DNA from: Achromobacter dolens
Lineage (GTDB): Bacteria; Pseudomonadota; Gammaproteobacteria; Burkholderiales; Burkholderiaceae_B
Assembly (NCBI RefSeq): GCF_902859745.1
Contig: NZ_CADIJW010000002.1
Coordinates: forward strand, 248,001 to 312,000
Direction: 5' to 3'
Length of the DNA stretch: 64,000 nucleotides
Shown here: in pieces, positions 34,903 to 43,493 of the stretch
How positions within the stretch are numbered: the first letter of the stretch is position 1
Layout: every line of letters starts with the position of its first letter
Program-made: the position numbers and the translations under genes
The notes under the pieces: generated by a model
Databases searched by the model: none
The model's input: only the letters and a program-made list of their open reading frames with translations
What the model was told of the DNA's origin: nothing

Positions 34903-35673
34903 TTATTGCCCCTCGATCACGCTGTCCAGAAATTGCCGGGTGCGCGCCTCCTTCGGATCGCTGAACAGCGTCTGCGATTCGGCGTCCTCGACGATGTTGC
35001 CCTGGTCGAAGAACAGCGTGCGGTCCGAGCTGCGCTCGGCGAACTTCATCTGGTGGGTGACGATGATCATGGTCATGCTCTTGCGCGCCGACAGGTCGCG
35101 CAGGATCTGCAGGATGCCGCCCACCAGCTCCGGGTCGAGCGCCGAGGTGACCTCGTCGAACAGCATGATCTCCGGGCACATCGCCAGCGCGCGGGCGATG
35201 CCGACGCGTTGCTTCTGGCCGCCCGACAACTGCGCCGGGTAGACGTCGAGCTTGTCGCCCAGCCCCACCATCTCCAGGTATTCCACCGCGCGCTCGCGGG
35301 CCTGGTCGCGCGACAGCCCCAGCACGTGCACCGGCGCCTCCATGGCGTTGCCCAGCGCGGTCATGTGCGGGAACAGGTTGAAGTGCTGGAACACCATGCC
35401 GATCTTGCCGCGCACCTTGCGCAGGTGCTCGGAATTGGGGCCGGCCGGGCGGCCCTCGGCGTCGGTCCACATCGGCTCGCCGTCGATCTCGATCTCGCCG
35501 CTGCTGGGCTGGTCCAGGGTCATCAGTACGCGCAGCAGGGTCGATTTGCCGGAGCCGGACGGCCCTATCACGGCCACCGTCTGGCCCGCCGGAATCTCCA
35601 GGTTGATGCCTTTGAGCACCTCCAGCTCGCCATAGCGCTTGTGCAGGTTCTTGATGGTGATGCTGGAACTCAT
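34903..35673 (-). CDS. ehuA: Polar amino acid/ectoine-type ABC transporter ATP-binding protein
   Basis: The 256-residue ATPase has Walker A GPSGSGKST, a Q-loop in MVFQHFNLFPHM, signature LSGGQKQRVGIARAL, Walker B IMLFDEVTSALDPE and an H-switch in THQMKF. It belongs to the polar amino acid uptake class. Gene order (binding protein, two permeases, ATPase) and the EhuB-like binding protein support the ehu designation. GGAGGAAAG lies before the ATG, and the start overlaps the stop of the second permease by 4 bases. Confidence 0.85.
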   Translation of the reverse strand: MSSSITIKNLHKRYGELEVLKGINLEIPAGQTVAVIGPSGSGKSTLLRVLMTLDQPSSGEIEIDGEPMWTDAEGRPAGPNSEHLRKVRGKIGMVFQHFNLFPHMTALGNAMEAPVHVLGLSRDQARERAVEYLEMVGLGDKLDVYPAQLSGGQKQRVGIARALAMCPEIMLFDEVTSALDPELVGGILQILRDLSARKSMTMIIVTHQMKFAERSSDRTLFFDQGNIVEDAESQTLFSDPKEARTRQFLDSVIEGQ

Positions 35674-36341
35674 CGCTTTCCTCCATATCGTTGCAGGCGG
35701 GCCTCCAGGCCGCGCACGCCCCAGGCCGCGATCAGGCTCAACGCCAGGAACAGCACGCCGACCAGCGTCAGGGGCTCGGTGTAGCGGAAGGTGGTGGAGC
35801 CGATCATCTTGCTCTGCTGCAGCAGCTCGACCACCGTGATCGCCGACAGCAGCGGCGTGTCCTTGAACATGGCCACCAGGTAGTTGCCCAGCGCCGGCAC
35901 CACCGGCGGGATCGCCTGCGGCAGCACCACGCCCACGGCCGTGCGCCACGGCGACATGTTCAGCGCCCGCGCCGCTTCCAGTTGGCCGCGCGGCACCGCC
36001 TCGATGCCGGCGCGGTAGACCTCGGCGCAATAGGTGGCGTAGTGCAGCCCGAGCGCCACGATGCCGGTCGCCAGGGGCGACATCTGCACCCCGGTCAGGG
36101 GCAGCACGTAGAACAGGAAATACATCTGCACCAGCAGCGGCGTGCTGCGCACGAACTCGATCACGAACGCCGTGGGCAAGGACAGCAGCGCCAGGCGCGA
36201 ACGCCGCAGCAGCGCCAGCGCAAGGCCAAGCGTCACGGCCACCAGCATGCCCAGCACCGTGGCCTGGATGGTGATGACCAGCGCCGAACCCAGCGTGGGC
36301 AGGATCTCCAGCGCGAAGGACCAGTCGAATATCGGTTTCAT
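35670..36341 (-). CDS. ehuD: ABC transporter permease, EhuD-like
   Basis: The 223-residue inner-membrane permease has five hydrophobic segments. Its EAA loop (EAARALNMSPWRTAVGVVLPQA) couples to the ATPase; FVRSTPLLVQMYFLFYVLP is typical of HisM/GlnP-type permeases. It pairs with the next permease to form the translocation channel. It overlaps its neighbours by 4 bases on both sides. Confidence 0.85.
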   Translation of the reverse strand: MKPIFDWSFALEILPTLGSALVITIQATVLGMLVAVTLGLALALLRRSRLALLSLPTAFVIEFVRSTPLLVQMYFLFYVLPLTGVQMSPLATGIVALGLHYATYCAEVYRAGIEAVPRGQLEAARALNMSPWRTAVGVVLPQAIPPVVPALGNYLVAMFKDTPLLSAITVVELLQQSKMIGSTTFRYTEPLTLVGVLFLALSLIAAWGVRGLEARLQRYGGKR

Positions 36342-36991
36342 CGGACGCGGACCCTCCGTTCAAGCAGGCGCACGCCGGCGGTGATGAGCAGCGCCACCGC
36401 GAAGTACAGCAGCAGCATGAGCGTGAAGATCTCGGTGGTGCGCAGGGTTTCGCTGCGCAGCAGTTGGCCGCGGAAGGTCAGGTCGGTGATGGTGATGAGC
36501 GACACCAGCGCGGTGTTCTTGAGCAGTTCGATCAGCAGGTTGCCGGCCGGCGGCAGCATGGCCGGAATGGCCTGCGGCACCACGATGCGGCGCATGATCT
36601 GGCCAGGCGTCAGGTTCAGCGCCACGCCGGCCTCGCGCTGGCCCGGCGGCACCGCGCGGATCGCGCCGCGCACCACCTCGGCGCCATAGGCGCCGGCATT
36701 GAGCGCCAGCACCACGATGCCCACCAGCATGGCCGGCAGTTGCACGCCAAACAGCGGCAGCACGAAATAGAACCAGAACAGTTGCACCAGCGCCGACGTG
36801 CCGCGGAACACCTCGACGTAGATCGACGCCAGCCAGCGCACGGGGCGCACGGTCGACAGGCGCCCCACCCCGGCCGCCAGCGCCAGCGGCACCGCCAGCA
36901 CGACGGCGCCCGCCATGATTTCCAGCGTCACCGCCAGGCCCTCCAGCAGCGGCGGTACCAGCTCGGCGATATGTTCGGATATGAGCTGCAT
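36338..36991 (-). CDS. ehuC: ABC transporter permease, EhuC-like
   Basis: The 217-residue permease of the polar amino acid class has FRGTSALVQLFWFYFVLPLFG near TM2 and an EAA-type loop REAGVALNLTPGQIMRRIV. It probably forms a heterodimer with the EhuD-like permease. It begins 9 bases after the stop of the binding-protein gene and overlaps ehuD by 4 bases. Confidence 0.85.
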   Translation of the reverse strand: MQLISEHIAELVPPLLEGLAVTLEIMAGAVVLAVPLALAAGVGRLSTVRPVRWLASIYVEVFRGTSALVQLFWFYFVLPLFGVQLPAMLVGIVVLALNAGAYGAEVVRGAIRAVPPGQREAGVALNLTPGQIMRRIVVPQAIPAMLPPAGNLLIELLKNTALVSLITITDLTFRGQLLRSETLRTTEIFTLMLLLYFAVALLITAGVRLLERRVRVR

Positions 36992-37000
36992 CGGCGCCCC

Positions 37001-37912
37001 CTAGTTCGCGGCGCAGAGCTTGGCGGCCGTGACGTCCTTGGGCAGTTCCTCGGGCGTGAAGCCGAACGGCGCCACCAGTTTCTTGTGTTCCTCGGTGCCG
37101 ATGAACTTGGCCAGCTCGGCATTGAAGGCGTCGGCAAAGGCCTTGTCGTCGGTGCGGAAAGCATAGGCGCCATAGCCGCGCACGCCCTTGCCGTCGATCA
37201 CCGGATCGGTGAATGGTTCGGCTTTTTCCAGGCCGCTGCCGTCGTTGGTCTTGCCCATCAGGTCGTTGACCGTCAACGCCGTGGCCGCGTAGGCGTCGGC
37301 GCGGCCGGCCTGCACGCCGGACAGCGCGCTCACGGCATCCGGGAACACCACGATCTGGCCGGCCGGCACTTTCACCTTGGAGGCGTATTCGGCTTCGATG
37401 GCGCCCACCACCACGCCCAGCCTGGCGTCCGGGTTCTTGACCACGTCCTCGTAGCTGTGCAGGTTCTTCGGGTTGCCCTGCTTGACCAGGAACGCCTGGC
37501 CCACGCCATAGGTCGGGTTCGAGAACGCCACCTGGCCGCAGCGCTCGGGCGTCACGTACATGCCCGCCGCGATGATGTCGAATCGCTTGGCCTGCAGGCC
37601 CGGGATCAGCGAGCCGAACTCGGTCAGCACGCCTTCGACCTCGTTGATGCCCATGCGCTTGAGCACCACCCGCGCGATTTCCACCGATTCACCGGTGACC
37701 TTGGCTTCCTTGCTGTCCATGAAGGCGAACGGCGCCTCGTTGGCGTAGCCGATGCGGATCTTGCCGGCGGCCTTGGCGGCCGCCAGCGTGTCGCCGCCAG
37801 CGGCGGGCGCGCTGGCCCCCTGTGCGGGCTTGTCCGAGCCGGAGTCGGAGCAGGCGGCCAGCAGGCCCAGGCTCAGGGCCAGCAGGACGCGGCGGGTGCG
37901 TTGGACGATCAT
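37001..37912 (-). CDS. ehuB: Ectoine/hydroxyectoine-type ABC substrate-binding lipoprotein, EhuB-like
   Basis: The 303-residue protein has a lipoprotein signal with lipobox LLAAC (Cys21). The mature protein shows the EhuB-like stretches IRIGYANEAPFAFMD, GVLTEFGSLIPGLQAKRFD, AAGMYVTPERCGQVAFSNP and GQAFLVKQGNPKNLHSYEDV. EhuB binds ectoine and hydroxyectoine for uptake as nutrients or osmoprotectants. Assignment is by recognisable sequence similarity and gene order; the ligand could be another zwitterionic compound. The gene leads the ehuBCDA operon, with an AT-rich promoter region at about 37913-38000. Confidence 0.8.
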   Translation of the reverse strand: MIVQRTRRVLLALSLGLLAACSDSGSDKPAQGASAPAAGGDTLAAAKAAGKIRIGYANEAPFAFMDSKEAKVTGESVEIARVVLKRMGINEVEGVLTEFGSLIPGLQAKRFDIIAAGMYVTPERCGQVAFSNPTYGVGQAFLVKQGNPKNLHSYEDVVKNPDARLGVVVGAIEAEYASKVKVPAGQIVVFPDAVSALSGVQAGRADAYAATALTVNDLMGKTNDGSGLEKAEPFTDPVIDGKGVRGYGAYAFRTDDKAFADAFNAELAKFIGTEEHKKLVAPFGFTPEELPKDVTAAKLCAAN

Positions 37913-38005
37913 GGTCTTATTTCTCCCGAATTTATTTCTAGGTACATGGCTTCGCTAAAAATGATACGACATTAAATCATTTCACCTCTAATGATATGGA
38001 CGAAA

Positions 38006-38029
38006 AAAAGCAGGCCGAAGCCTGCTTTT
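38006..38029. terminator. Terminator after the branched-chain-type binding protein gene
   Basis: AAAAGCAGGC (38006-38015) pairs with GCCTGCTTTT (38020-38029) around CGAA. It lies about 60 bases past the stop at 38090 on the minus strand and isolates that gene from the ehu operon. Confidence 0.88.
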
Positions 38030-38089
38030 CCCCGTCCCGCCCTATGGCGGGTGAGCACTCGTTACGAACCGTACGGGACTATGTCGTCC

Positions 38090-39259
38090 CTATTTTTTCC
38101 CCGCCGCGTCCGCGTAGGAGAACTTGCCATTGCGCACCACGCCCATCACGCGGGCGCGCTCGTCGAAGCCCTGGTGGTTGTCCTTGGAGATGTTCAGCAC
38201 GCCGTTGGGCACGATCAGGTCGCGGGTGTTCTCCAGCGCGTCGCGCAGGGCGATGCGGAATTCGGGGGTGCCTGGCTTGGCGCCGGTCTTGAGGGCGCGC
38301 GCCACCGCGGAATCGAGCAGCATCCAGGCGCCATAGGCGTCGCCGGCGAACTGCGTCAGGGTGTTGGCCCCATACTGGCGCTCGTACTTGTCGGCGAATT
38401 CCACCGCCACCTTCTTCACAGGGTTCGAATCCGGCAGCTCGCGCGCCACCACGCCGGGGCCGGTGGGGAACAGCGTGCCTTCGACGTCGCGCCCGCCGAC
38501 CTGCAGGAATTCCAGCGTGCCGATGCCGTGGGTCTGATAGATGGTGCCGGTGTAGCCACGCTCGAGCAGCGTCTTCTGCGGCAGCGCCGAGGGCGTGCCG
38601 GCGCCGGCCACCAGCACCGCGTCCGGCTTGGCGGCGATCACCTTGAGCACCTGGCCCACCACCGACGCGTCGGTGCGCTGGAAGCGTTCCTGCGCCACGA
38701 TCTTGATGTCATTGCCGGCGGCCGCGGAGAATTCCTTCCACCAACTGTCGCCGTAGGAATCGGCGAAGCCGATGAAGGCCACGTTCTTGAAGCCCTTCTT
38801 CTTCATGTCCTCGACCAGCACGGTCGCCATCAGCGAATCGTTCTGCGGCATCTTGAAGGCCCAGGCGCGCTTGGGATCGGACAGCGGCTCGACGATCACG
38901 CTGGAAGCCGCCAGCGCGATCATCGGCGTGCCGGTCTCGGCCAGCACGTCCAGCCCGGCCAGGGCGGCGGCGGTGGTGTTGGGGCCGACGATGGCGTCGA
39001 CCTTGTCTTCCGAGGTCAGCTTGCGCAGGTTCTTGACCGCGCGGCTGACGTCCGTGCCGTCGTCCAGCACCACGTAGCGCGCCGGCTCGCCGCCCAGCGT
39101 ATTGGGCCACAGGCGAATGGCGTTGTTGGTCTGGATGCCGATCGCCGCGGCCGGGCCGGTGGTGGAGACATCCACGCCGATCACGATCTCGGCATGGACG
39201 GACAGGGCGGGAACGGCCAGCGCGACAGCGCAGGCGTAGCGGACGAAGAAGCGGGACAT
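38090..39259 (-). CDS. Branched-chain amino acid-type (LivK-like) periplasmic binding protein
   Basis: The 389-residue protein has a signal peptide (ending near ALSVHA) and the periplasmic-binding-protein type 1 fold: EIVIGVDVSTTGPAAAIG at the mature start, VDAIVGPNTTAAALAGLDVLAETGTPMIAL, and AFIGFADSYGDSWWKEF. Such proteins feed LivHMGF-type transporters with amino acids or aromatic acids. No permease or ATPase genes are adjacent, so it is an orphan receptor. It lies 37 bases after the ornithine cyclodeaminase gene on the same strand, suggesting they handle the same compound. Confidence 0.88.
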   Translation of the reverse strand: MSRFFVRYACAVALAVPALSVHAEIVIGVDVSTTGPAAAIGIQTNNAIRLWPNTLGGEPARYVVLDDGTDVSRAVKNLRKLTSEDKVDAIVGPNTTAAALAGLDVLAETGTPMIALAASSVIVEPLSDPKRAWAFKMPQNDSLMATVLVEDMKKKGFKNVAFIGFADSYGDSWWKEFSAAAGNDIKIVAQERFQRTDASVVGQVLKVIAAKPDAVLVAGAGTPSALPQKTLLERGYTGTIYQTHGIGTLEFLQVGGRDVEGTLFPTGPGVVARELPDSNPVKKVAVEFADKYERQYGANTLTQFAGDAYGAWMLLDSAVARALKTGAKPGTPEFRIALRDALENTRDLIVPNGVLNISKDNHQGFDERARVMGVVRNGKFSYADAAGKK

Positions 39260-39296
39260 GACGACAGCTCGCAGGATGAAAAAACAGCGGATGGCG

Positions 39297-40241
39297 CTAT
39301 TTTGCCTGACCGCCGCAGGCCTCGTAGACCAGCGCGGCCAGCGTCAGGTCCTCCAGCGCGCTGCCGACCGCCTTGAACACGGTCACTTCATCCGCCCGGG
39401 TGCGGCCCGGCGCCTGGCCGCGTACCAGGTCGGTGAGGTTGCCGCGGATGTCCTCGCGCGCCAGCACGCCGGCCTCGAACGCGGCCAGCAGGTCGCCGGC
39501 CTTGGTCGGCGCCTCGTCGGTATCCACGTAGACCGTGGCGCCGTCGAAGCAGGCCGTGTCGGTCTCGATCATGTCGGGCTTGAAGCTGCCGATCAGGTCC
39601 AGGTGGGCGCCCGGGCGCAGCCAGTCGCCCCGCACCAGCGGCACGGTCGACAGCGTCGCGCAACTGACGATGTCGGCCTGGCGCACGGCCTGCTCCAGAT
39701 CGAGGGTGCTGCTGGCGTCGAAGCCCTGCTCGCGCAGCGCCGTCGCCAGCGCCTCGGCGCCGGCCGGCCGCACGTTCCAGACCCATACCTTGTCGATCGG
39801 CCGCACCGTGCGCATGGCCTGCGCCACCAGCCCGGCGATGCGCCCCGAGCCGACGATGGTCAGCACCCGCGCATCCTCGCGCGCCAGGTAGGACGCGCCC
39901 AGCGCCGCCGCGCCGGCGGTGCGGAACACCGTCACCAGGTCGCCGTCCACCTGCGCCAGCGGCACGCCGGTGCGGGCGCTGTACAGGTTGTAGGTGGCGT
40001 GCAGGCCCGGCAGCGACTGGCGCGTGTTCTCGGGAAAGATGTTGATGACCTTGACGCCGAAGTAACCCTGCTCGTTCCAGGCCGGCATGATCAGCGTGGT
40101 CCCGTGCGCGCCGCCCGATTCGATCGCGTGGACATGGCGCGCGGGCACATGGGCGCCCTGGCGGAACGCCTCGCGCAAGGCCGGAATCGCCGCGTCGAAC
40201 GACAATGCGCGGCGGGTTTGTTCGGTGTCGATCACTACCAT
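39297..40241 (-). CDS. Ornithine cyclodeaminase / mu-crystallin family protein
   Basis: The 314-residue protein has the family's NAD-binding Rossmann region (VLTIVGSGRIAGLVAQAM) and the conserved N-terminal half with ALREAFRQG, LIMPAWNEQGYFGVKVINIFPEN and VDGDLVTVFRTAGAAALGA. Members convert ornithine to proline or reduce cyclic imino acids; EutC of ectoine use also belongs here. The nearby ehu genes make an ectoine-related role possible, but no other ectoine-degradation gene is present. The start MVVIDTEQTR at 40241 is chosen because it fits the family N-terminus. Confidence 0.85.
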   Translation of the reverse strand: MVVIDTEQTRRALSFDAAIPALREAFRQGAHVPARHVHAIESGGAHGTTLIMPAWNEQGYFGVKVINIFPENTRQSLPGLHATYNLYSARTGVPLAQVDGDLVTVFRTAGAAALGASYLAREDARVLTIVGSGRIAGLVAQAMRTVRPIDKVWVWNVRPAGAEALATALREQGFDASSTLDLEQAVRQADIVSCATLSTVPLVRGDWLRPGAHLDLIGSFKPDMIETDTACFDGATVYVDTDEAPTKAGDLLAAFEAGVLAREDIRGNLTDLVRGQAPGRTRADEVTVFKAVGSALEDLTLAALVYEACGGQAK

Positions 40242-40490
40242 CTGTATCCAATGCCTGTTCGGGTTGAGCCAGGGGCGAAGTGTGACGGCGCCGCGCGGCG
40301 CTGGCAAGGCGCCGCAAGCGGCGGTTACATCGGCTTGCCGGATGCGGGCGGCCGACAGGCGACGCCCCGCCGCGCCCGCCGTATCATGGTCCATGCCCCT
40401 TCCGGCAACGCGCGCCGCCATCGGGCCGGCCGCGCGCTCCCCCAACCGGACGCGTCCGTTTCGGGCGCGTTCCTTCAACAGGAGTCACGC

Positions 40491-40916
40491 ATGAAGAAAA
40501 CCGCAACCGCCGCCTGGTCGGGCGATCTGAAGACGGGCAAGGGTACGATTTCCACGCAGAGCGGCGCGCTCAAGAACCAGCCCTATGGCTTCAACACGCG
40601 CTTCGGCGACACCCCGGGCACCAATCCCGAGGAACTGCTGGGCGCTGCCCACGCGGGCTGCTTCACCATGGCGCTGTCCAACATCCTGAGCGAGGCCGGC
40701 CTGGCCCCGCAAAAGCTGGACACGCAGGCCGAGGTCACGCTGGACAAGGTCGACGGCGGCTTCGCCATCACGGCCGTGCACCTGACCGTGGAGGCCGTGA
40801 TTCCGGGCGCCAGCGCCGAAGCCTTCGACGAGGCCGCGCGCAAGGCCGAAAAGGGCTGCCCGGTCTCCAAGGTGCTCAACGCCAAGATCACCATGGACGC
40901 CAAGCTCAAGTCCTGA
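40491..40916 (+). CDS. osmC: OsmC-family organic hydroperoxide reductase
   Basis: The 141-residue protein has the OsmC landmarks: NPEELLGAAHAGCFTMALS with peroxidatic Cys57 and KGCPVSKVLNAKI with Cys123, the same spacing as in E. coli OsmC. It reduces organic hydroperoxides in the cytoplasm. AGGAG lies 6 bases before the ATG. Transcribed singly, it is followed by mntH on the same strand after 121 bases. Confidence 0.92.
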   Translation: MKKTATAAWSGDLKTGKGTISTQSGALKNQPYGFNTRFGDTPGTNPEELLGAAHAGCFTMALSNILSEAGLAPQKLDTQAEVTLDKVDGGFAITAVHLTVEAVIPGASAEAFDEAARKAEKGCPVSKVLNAKITMDAKLKS

Positions 40917-41013
40917 CCGGCCGCGGCAGGCCCGGATGGGGCGACGCCATTGGCCCGCCCTATCCGGGGCTTGCTGAAAATCAATTTGACGGTCATGCCG
41001 GAGATATGGAAAA

Positions 41014-41028
41014 TGAGAACCATTCTCA
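41014..41028 (+). promoter_or_regulatory. Fur-type palindrome at mntH
   Basis: TGAGAACCATTCTCA is a 6-3-6 inverted repeat with the hallmark TGAGAA...TTCTCA arms of Fur boxes in GC-rich proteobacteria. It ends 9 bases before the mntH ATG, so a bound repressor would block the ribosome-binding/early transcribed region. Confidence 0.72.
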
Positions 41029-41037
41029 GGAACAAAC

Positions 41038-42327
41038 ATGACCCGATTCATCTACGCGATTTCAGGCGGTAAGGCAGCGTACCCTCAGGACGCCCAGGTC
41101 TCGGCCAACCTGCGCCGGGTGGTCGGCTCCGGCATCCTGGTGGCGGTGGGCTATATCGACCCGGGCAACTGGGCCACGGACATCGCCGGGGGCAGCGGCT
41201 TCGGCTACGGCCTGCTGCTGGTGGTGATCGCCTCGGCCATCCTGGCGCTGGGCTTCCAGGTGCTGGTGTCGCGCCTGGCACTGGCCACCGGCGAAGACCT
41301 GGCCACCCTCACCGCCCGCCACCTGTCCCCGCGCACCGCCAAGGCCGCCTGGCTGGCCGGCGAGGCCGCCATCCTGGCCACCGCGCTGGCCGAACTCATC
41401 GGCGGCGCCATCGCGCTGCGCCTGCTGTTCAACCTGCCGCTGCTGGGCGGCGTCGCGGTCACCGGCGTCGGCACCTTCGCCGTGCTGGCCCTGACGCGCG
41501 GCAACGCCGACCGCCACGAGCGCGTCATCGCCGTGCTGCTGTCGATCGTGGCAGCCTCGTTCGTGTTCCTGCTGTTCAAGGCCAACCCGGCCTGGACCGA
41601 CGTGGCCCATGGCATGACGCAGACCGGCCGCGCGCTGCGCGACCCGCAAGGCTTCCTGATCGCGCTGGGCATCCTGGGCGCGACGTTGATGCCGCATAAC
41701 CTCTACCTGCATTCCGGGTCGCTGGCGCAGCGCGCCCGCGTGCTGCCGGCCGACGCCCGCGACCTGGCCATGCGCGTGGCGCGCAACGACACCGTGGTGT
41801 CGCTGGGCGTGGCCATGTTGATCAATTCGGCCATCATGATCGTCGCCGCGGCCTCGTTGTCCGGCTCCGGCATCATCGTCTCCAGCCTGGACGACGCCCA
41901 TGCCGTGATCGGCCAGACCTTCGGCATCGGCGCGGCCATCGTGTTCGCGATCGCGCTGTACGCGGCGGGCCAAAGCTCCACCATCACCGGCGTGCTGGCC
42001 GGCCGCATGCTGTCGCAAGGCTTCCAGATCAACAGCGGCTGGTCCGATCGCCGCCGCGCGCTGGCCACGCGGCTGATCGCCGGCACCGTGGCCGCCGCCC
42101 TGCTGGCCTTCACCGGCGGCCAGGACCCAGACCAGTTGCTGGTGCTGAGCCAGGTCATCCTGAGCCTGGCCCTGCCGTTCGCGCTGGGGCCGCTGGTGGT
42201 ATTGGCCTGCCGCAAGCAGGTAATGGGCCGCCACGTCCTGCGCGGCGCCTGGGCCTGGGCAGCCGTGGTCGCCACCGTTGGCATCATCCTGCTGGACGGC
42301 TACCTGCTGGTGGACATGGCGCTGTGA
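41038..42327 (+). CDS. mntH: NRAMP-family divalent metal transporter
   Basis: The 429-residue protein has about eleven hydrophobic segments. The NRAMP metal-site motifs are GYIDPGNWATDIAGG (TM1, Asp and Asn) and ATLMPHNLYLHSG (TM6, Met and His). It imports Mn2+ and/or Fe2+ with protons across the inner membrane. A Fur-type palindrome immediately upstream predicts metal repression, iron-dependent if Fur binds, so it may belong to the same iron response as the receptor cluster. A strong terminator follows. Confidence 0.93.
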   Translation: MTRFIYAISGGKAAYPQDAQVSANLRRVVGSGILVAVGYIDPGNWATDIAGGSGFGYGLLLVVIASAILALGFQVLVSRLALATGEDLATLTARHLSPRTAKAAWLAGEAAILATALAELIGGAIALRLLFNLPLLGGVAVTGVGTFAVLALTRGNADRHERVIAVLLSIVAASFVFLLFKANPAWTDVAHGMTQTGRALRDPQGFLIALGILGATLMPHNLYLHSGSLAQRARVLPADARDLAMRVARNDTVVSLGVAMLINSAIMIVAAASLSGSGIIVSSLDDAHAVIGQTFGIGAAIVFAIALYAAGQSSTITGVLAGRMLSQGFQINSGWSDRRRALATRLIAGTVAAALLAFTGGQDPDQLLVLSQVILSLALPFALGPLVVLACRKQVMGRHVLRGAWAWAAVVATVGIILLDGYLLVDMAL

Positions 42328-42349
42328 CACCCACCACGGCGCTCCCATG

Positions 42350-42377
42350 AAAAACGCCAGCGATCGCTGGCGTTTTT
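42350..42377. terminator. Bidirectional terminator after mntH
   Basis: A 28-base perfect palindrome (14 + 14) with A and T runs lies between mntH and the convergent small-protein gene. Confidence 0.93.
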
Positions 42378-42396
42378 TCTGGCGCGGATCCGCGGT

Positions 42397-42618
42397 TCAA
42401 CGATGGGCGGAAATCACAGGATGCTGGCGGCGGCCGGCGTCCATGTCGTGCAGCACCTCGCCGACGGCGCCGCCGAACCGGCGCAGGCGCAGCTTCAACC
42501 GACGCCAGCCCATGCGCGAGAACGGGCCGGACAGGGTTTCCGCCTTGATGGCCTCGCGGATCAGGGACCGCTCCAGCGCATCCGACATGCGGGCATTTTT
42601 CAACGCGGTATCGCTCAT
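42397..42618 (-). CDS. Small basic protein of unknown function
   Basis: The 73-residue protein starts MSDTALKNARMSDALERS and has a basic, amphipathic middle (GWRRLKLRLRRFGGAVGEV). AAGGAGAG lies about 5 bases before the ATG at 42618, a strong ribosome binding site that supports it as a real gene. No membrane segment, signal peptide or known domain was seen. It is isolated between two terminators or promoters. Confidence 0.65.
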   Translation of the reverse strand: MSDTALKNARMSDALERSLIREAIKAETLSGPFSRMGWRRLKLRLRRFGGAVGEVLHDMDAGRRQHPVISAHR

Positions 42619-42748
42619 GATTCTCTCCTTGAGAAAGCGCGATGGGGGACCAGCACGAGTCCATCTTAGACCCGTGCATGCTGCGTTGCAATAAAAATGC
42701 CTAGCATTATTTTTGGCGTTGCGAAATAAGTACAAACACCACCACAAC

Positions 42749-42763
42749 GGTGCATGATGCACC
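42749..42763. repeat. Short palindrome in the small-protein promoter region
   Basis: GGTGCATGATGCACC is a 6-3-6 inverted repeat in the otherwise AT-rich gap between the tetR-like gene and the small basic protein. It may be a regulator site; no direct support. Confidence 0.35.
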
Positions 42764-42800
42764 ACATCCGGCACCGATATTGTGCGGCGCAATAACCGCT

Positions 42801-43418
42801 TTACGGGCTGCCCAGATGGGCTTCGATGAGCTGGTCCGCGATCTGCGCTACCCGGCCCGCCGGTCCGCCCTCGCCAAACAACTGGCTGGAGACGAAGGCC
42901 CCTTCGATCAGCAACAACAGCCCGTCCCCCAAGGCGACCGGATCCGGCGCGCCCATCTCGCGGGCCATCGCGGTCAGGCGCCGCCGCAGTTCCAGCTTGT
43001 GCGCGACCGCGACCTCACGCGCCGGATGGCCGGCCTCCGGATACTCGACCGCCGCATTGGTCAGGCCGCAGCCCCGGTAGCCGCATTGAACCGCCCGCAC
43101 ACTCAGGCCGGACAGATAGGCGCGCAACTGCGCCCGCGGATCACCCGGATGGGCGTCGCAGGCGACGTTGAAACGCCCCCAGAATTCCGCGTCGTAGTCG
43201 CGCAGGTAGGCCGCCGCCAACTCGTCCTTGGACGAAAAGCTGCGATACAGGCTGGGCTTGGTCACGCCGGCCTGGTGGACGATGGCGTCCACCCCCACCG
43301 CGCGGATGCCATCGCGGTAGAACATTTCGCGGGCCGTCCGGCGGATGCGGTCGGCCGCCAGCAGGGGTTTGGCGGTGGATTCGGCGGGCTTGCCGTCCGC
43401 CGTAGGTTTATTGGCCAT
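42801..43418 (-). CDS. TetR-family transcriptional repressor
   Basis: The 205-residue protein has an N-terminal TetR helix-turn-helix (about 20-66, AREMFYRDGIRAVGVDAIVHQAGVTK then PSLYRSFSSKDEL) and a helical ligand-binding domain with several cysteines (QCGYRGCGL). It is divergent from the MFS transporter gene, with a perfect paired inverted repeat between them, so it most likely represses both genes until a transported compound binds. Confidence 0.92.
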   Translation of the reverse strand: MANKPTADGKPAESTAKPLLAADRIRRTAREMFYRDGIRAVGVDAIVHQAGVTKPSLYRSFSSKDELAAAYLRDYDAEFWGRFNVACDAHPGDPRAQLRAYLSGLSVRAVQCGYRGCGLTNAAVEYPEAGHPAREVAVAHKLELRRRLTAMAREMGAPDPVALGDGLLLLIEGAFVSSQLFGEGGPAGRVAQIADQLIEAHLGSP

Positions 43419-43493
43419 GCGAGCGCCTCCTTGCGGCCGTCACTGCCAGCCGCGCCAAGAACAGGACCATCAAGAAAATATCGCTTGACGGTG

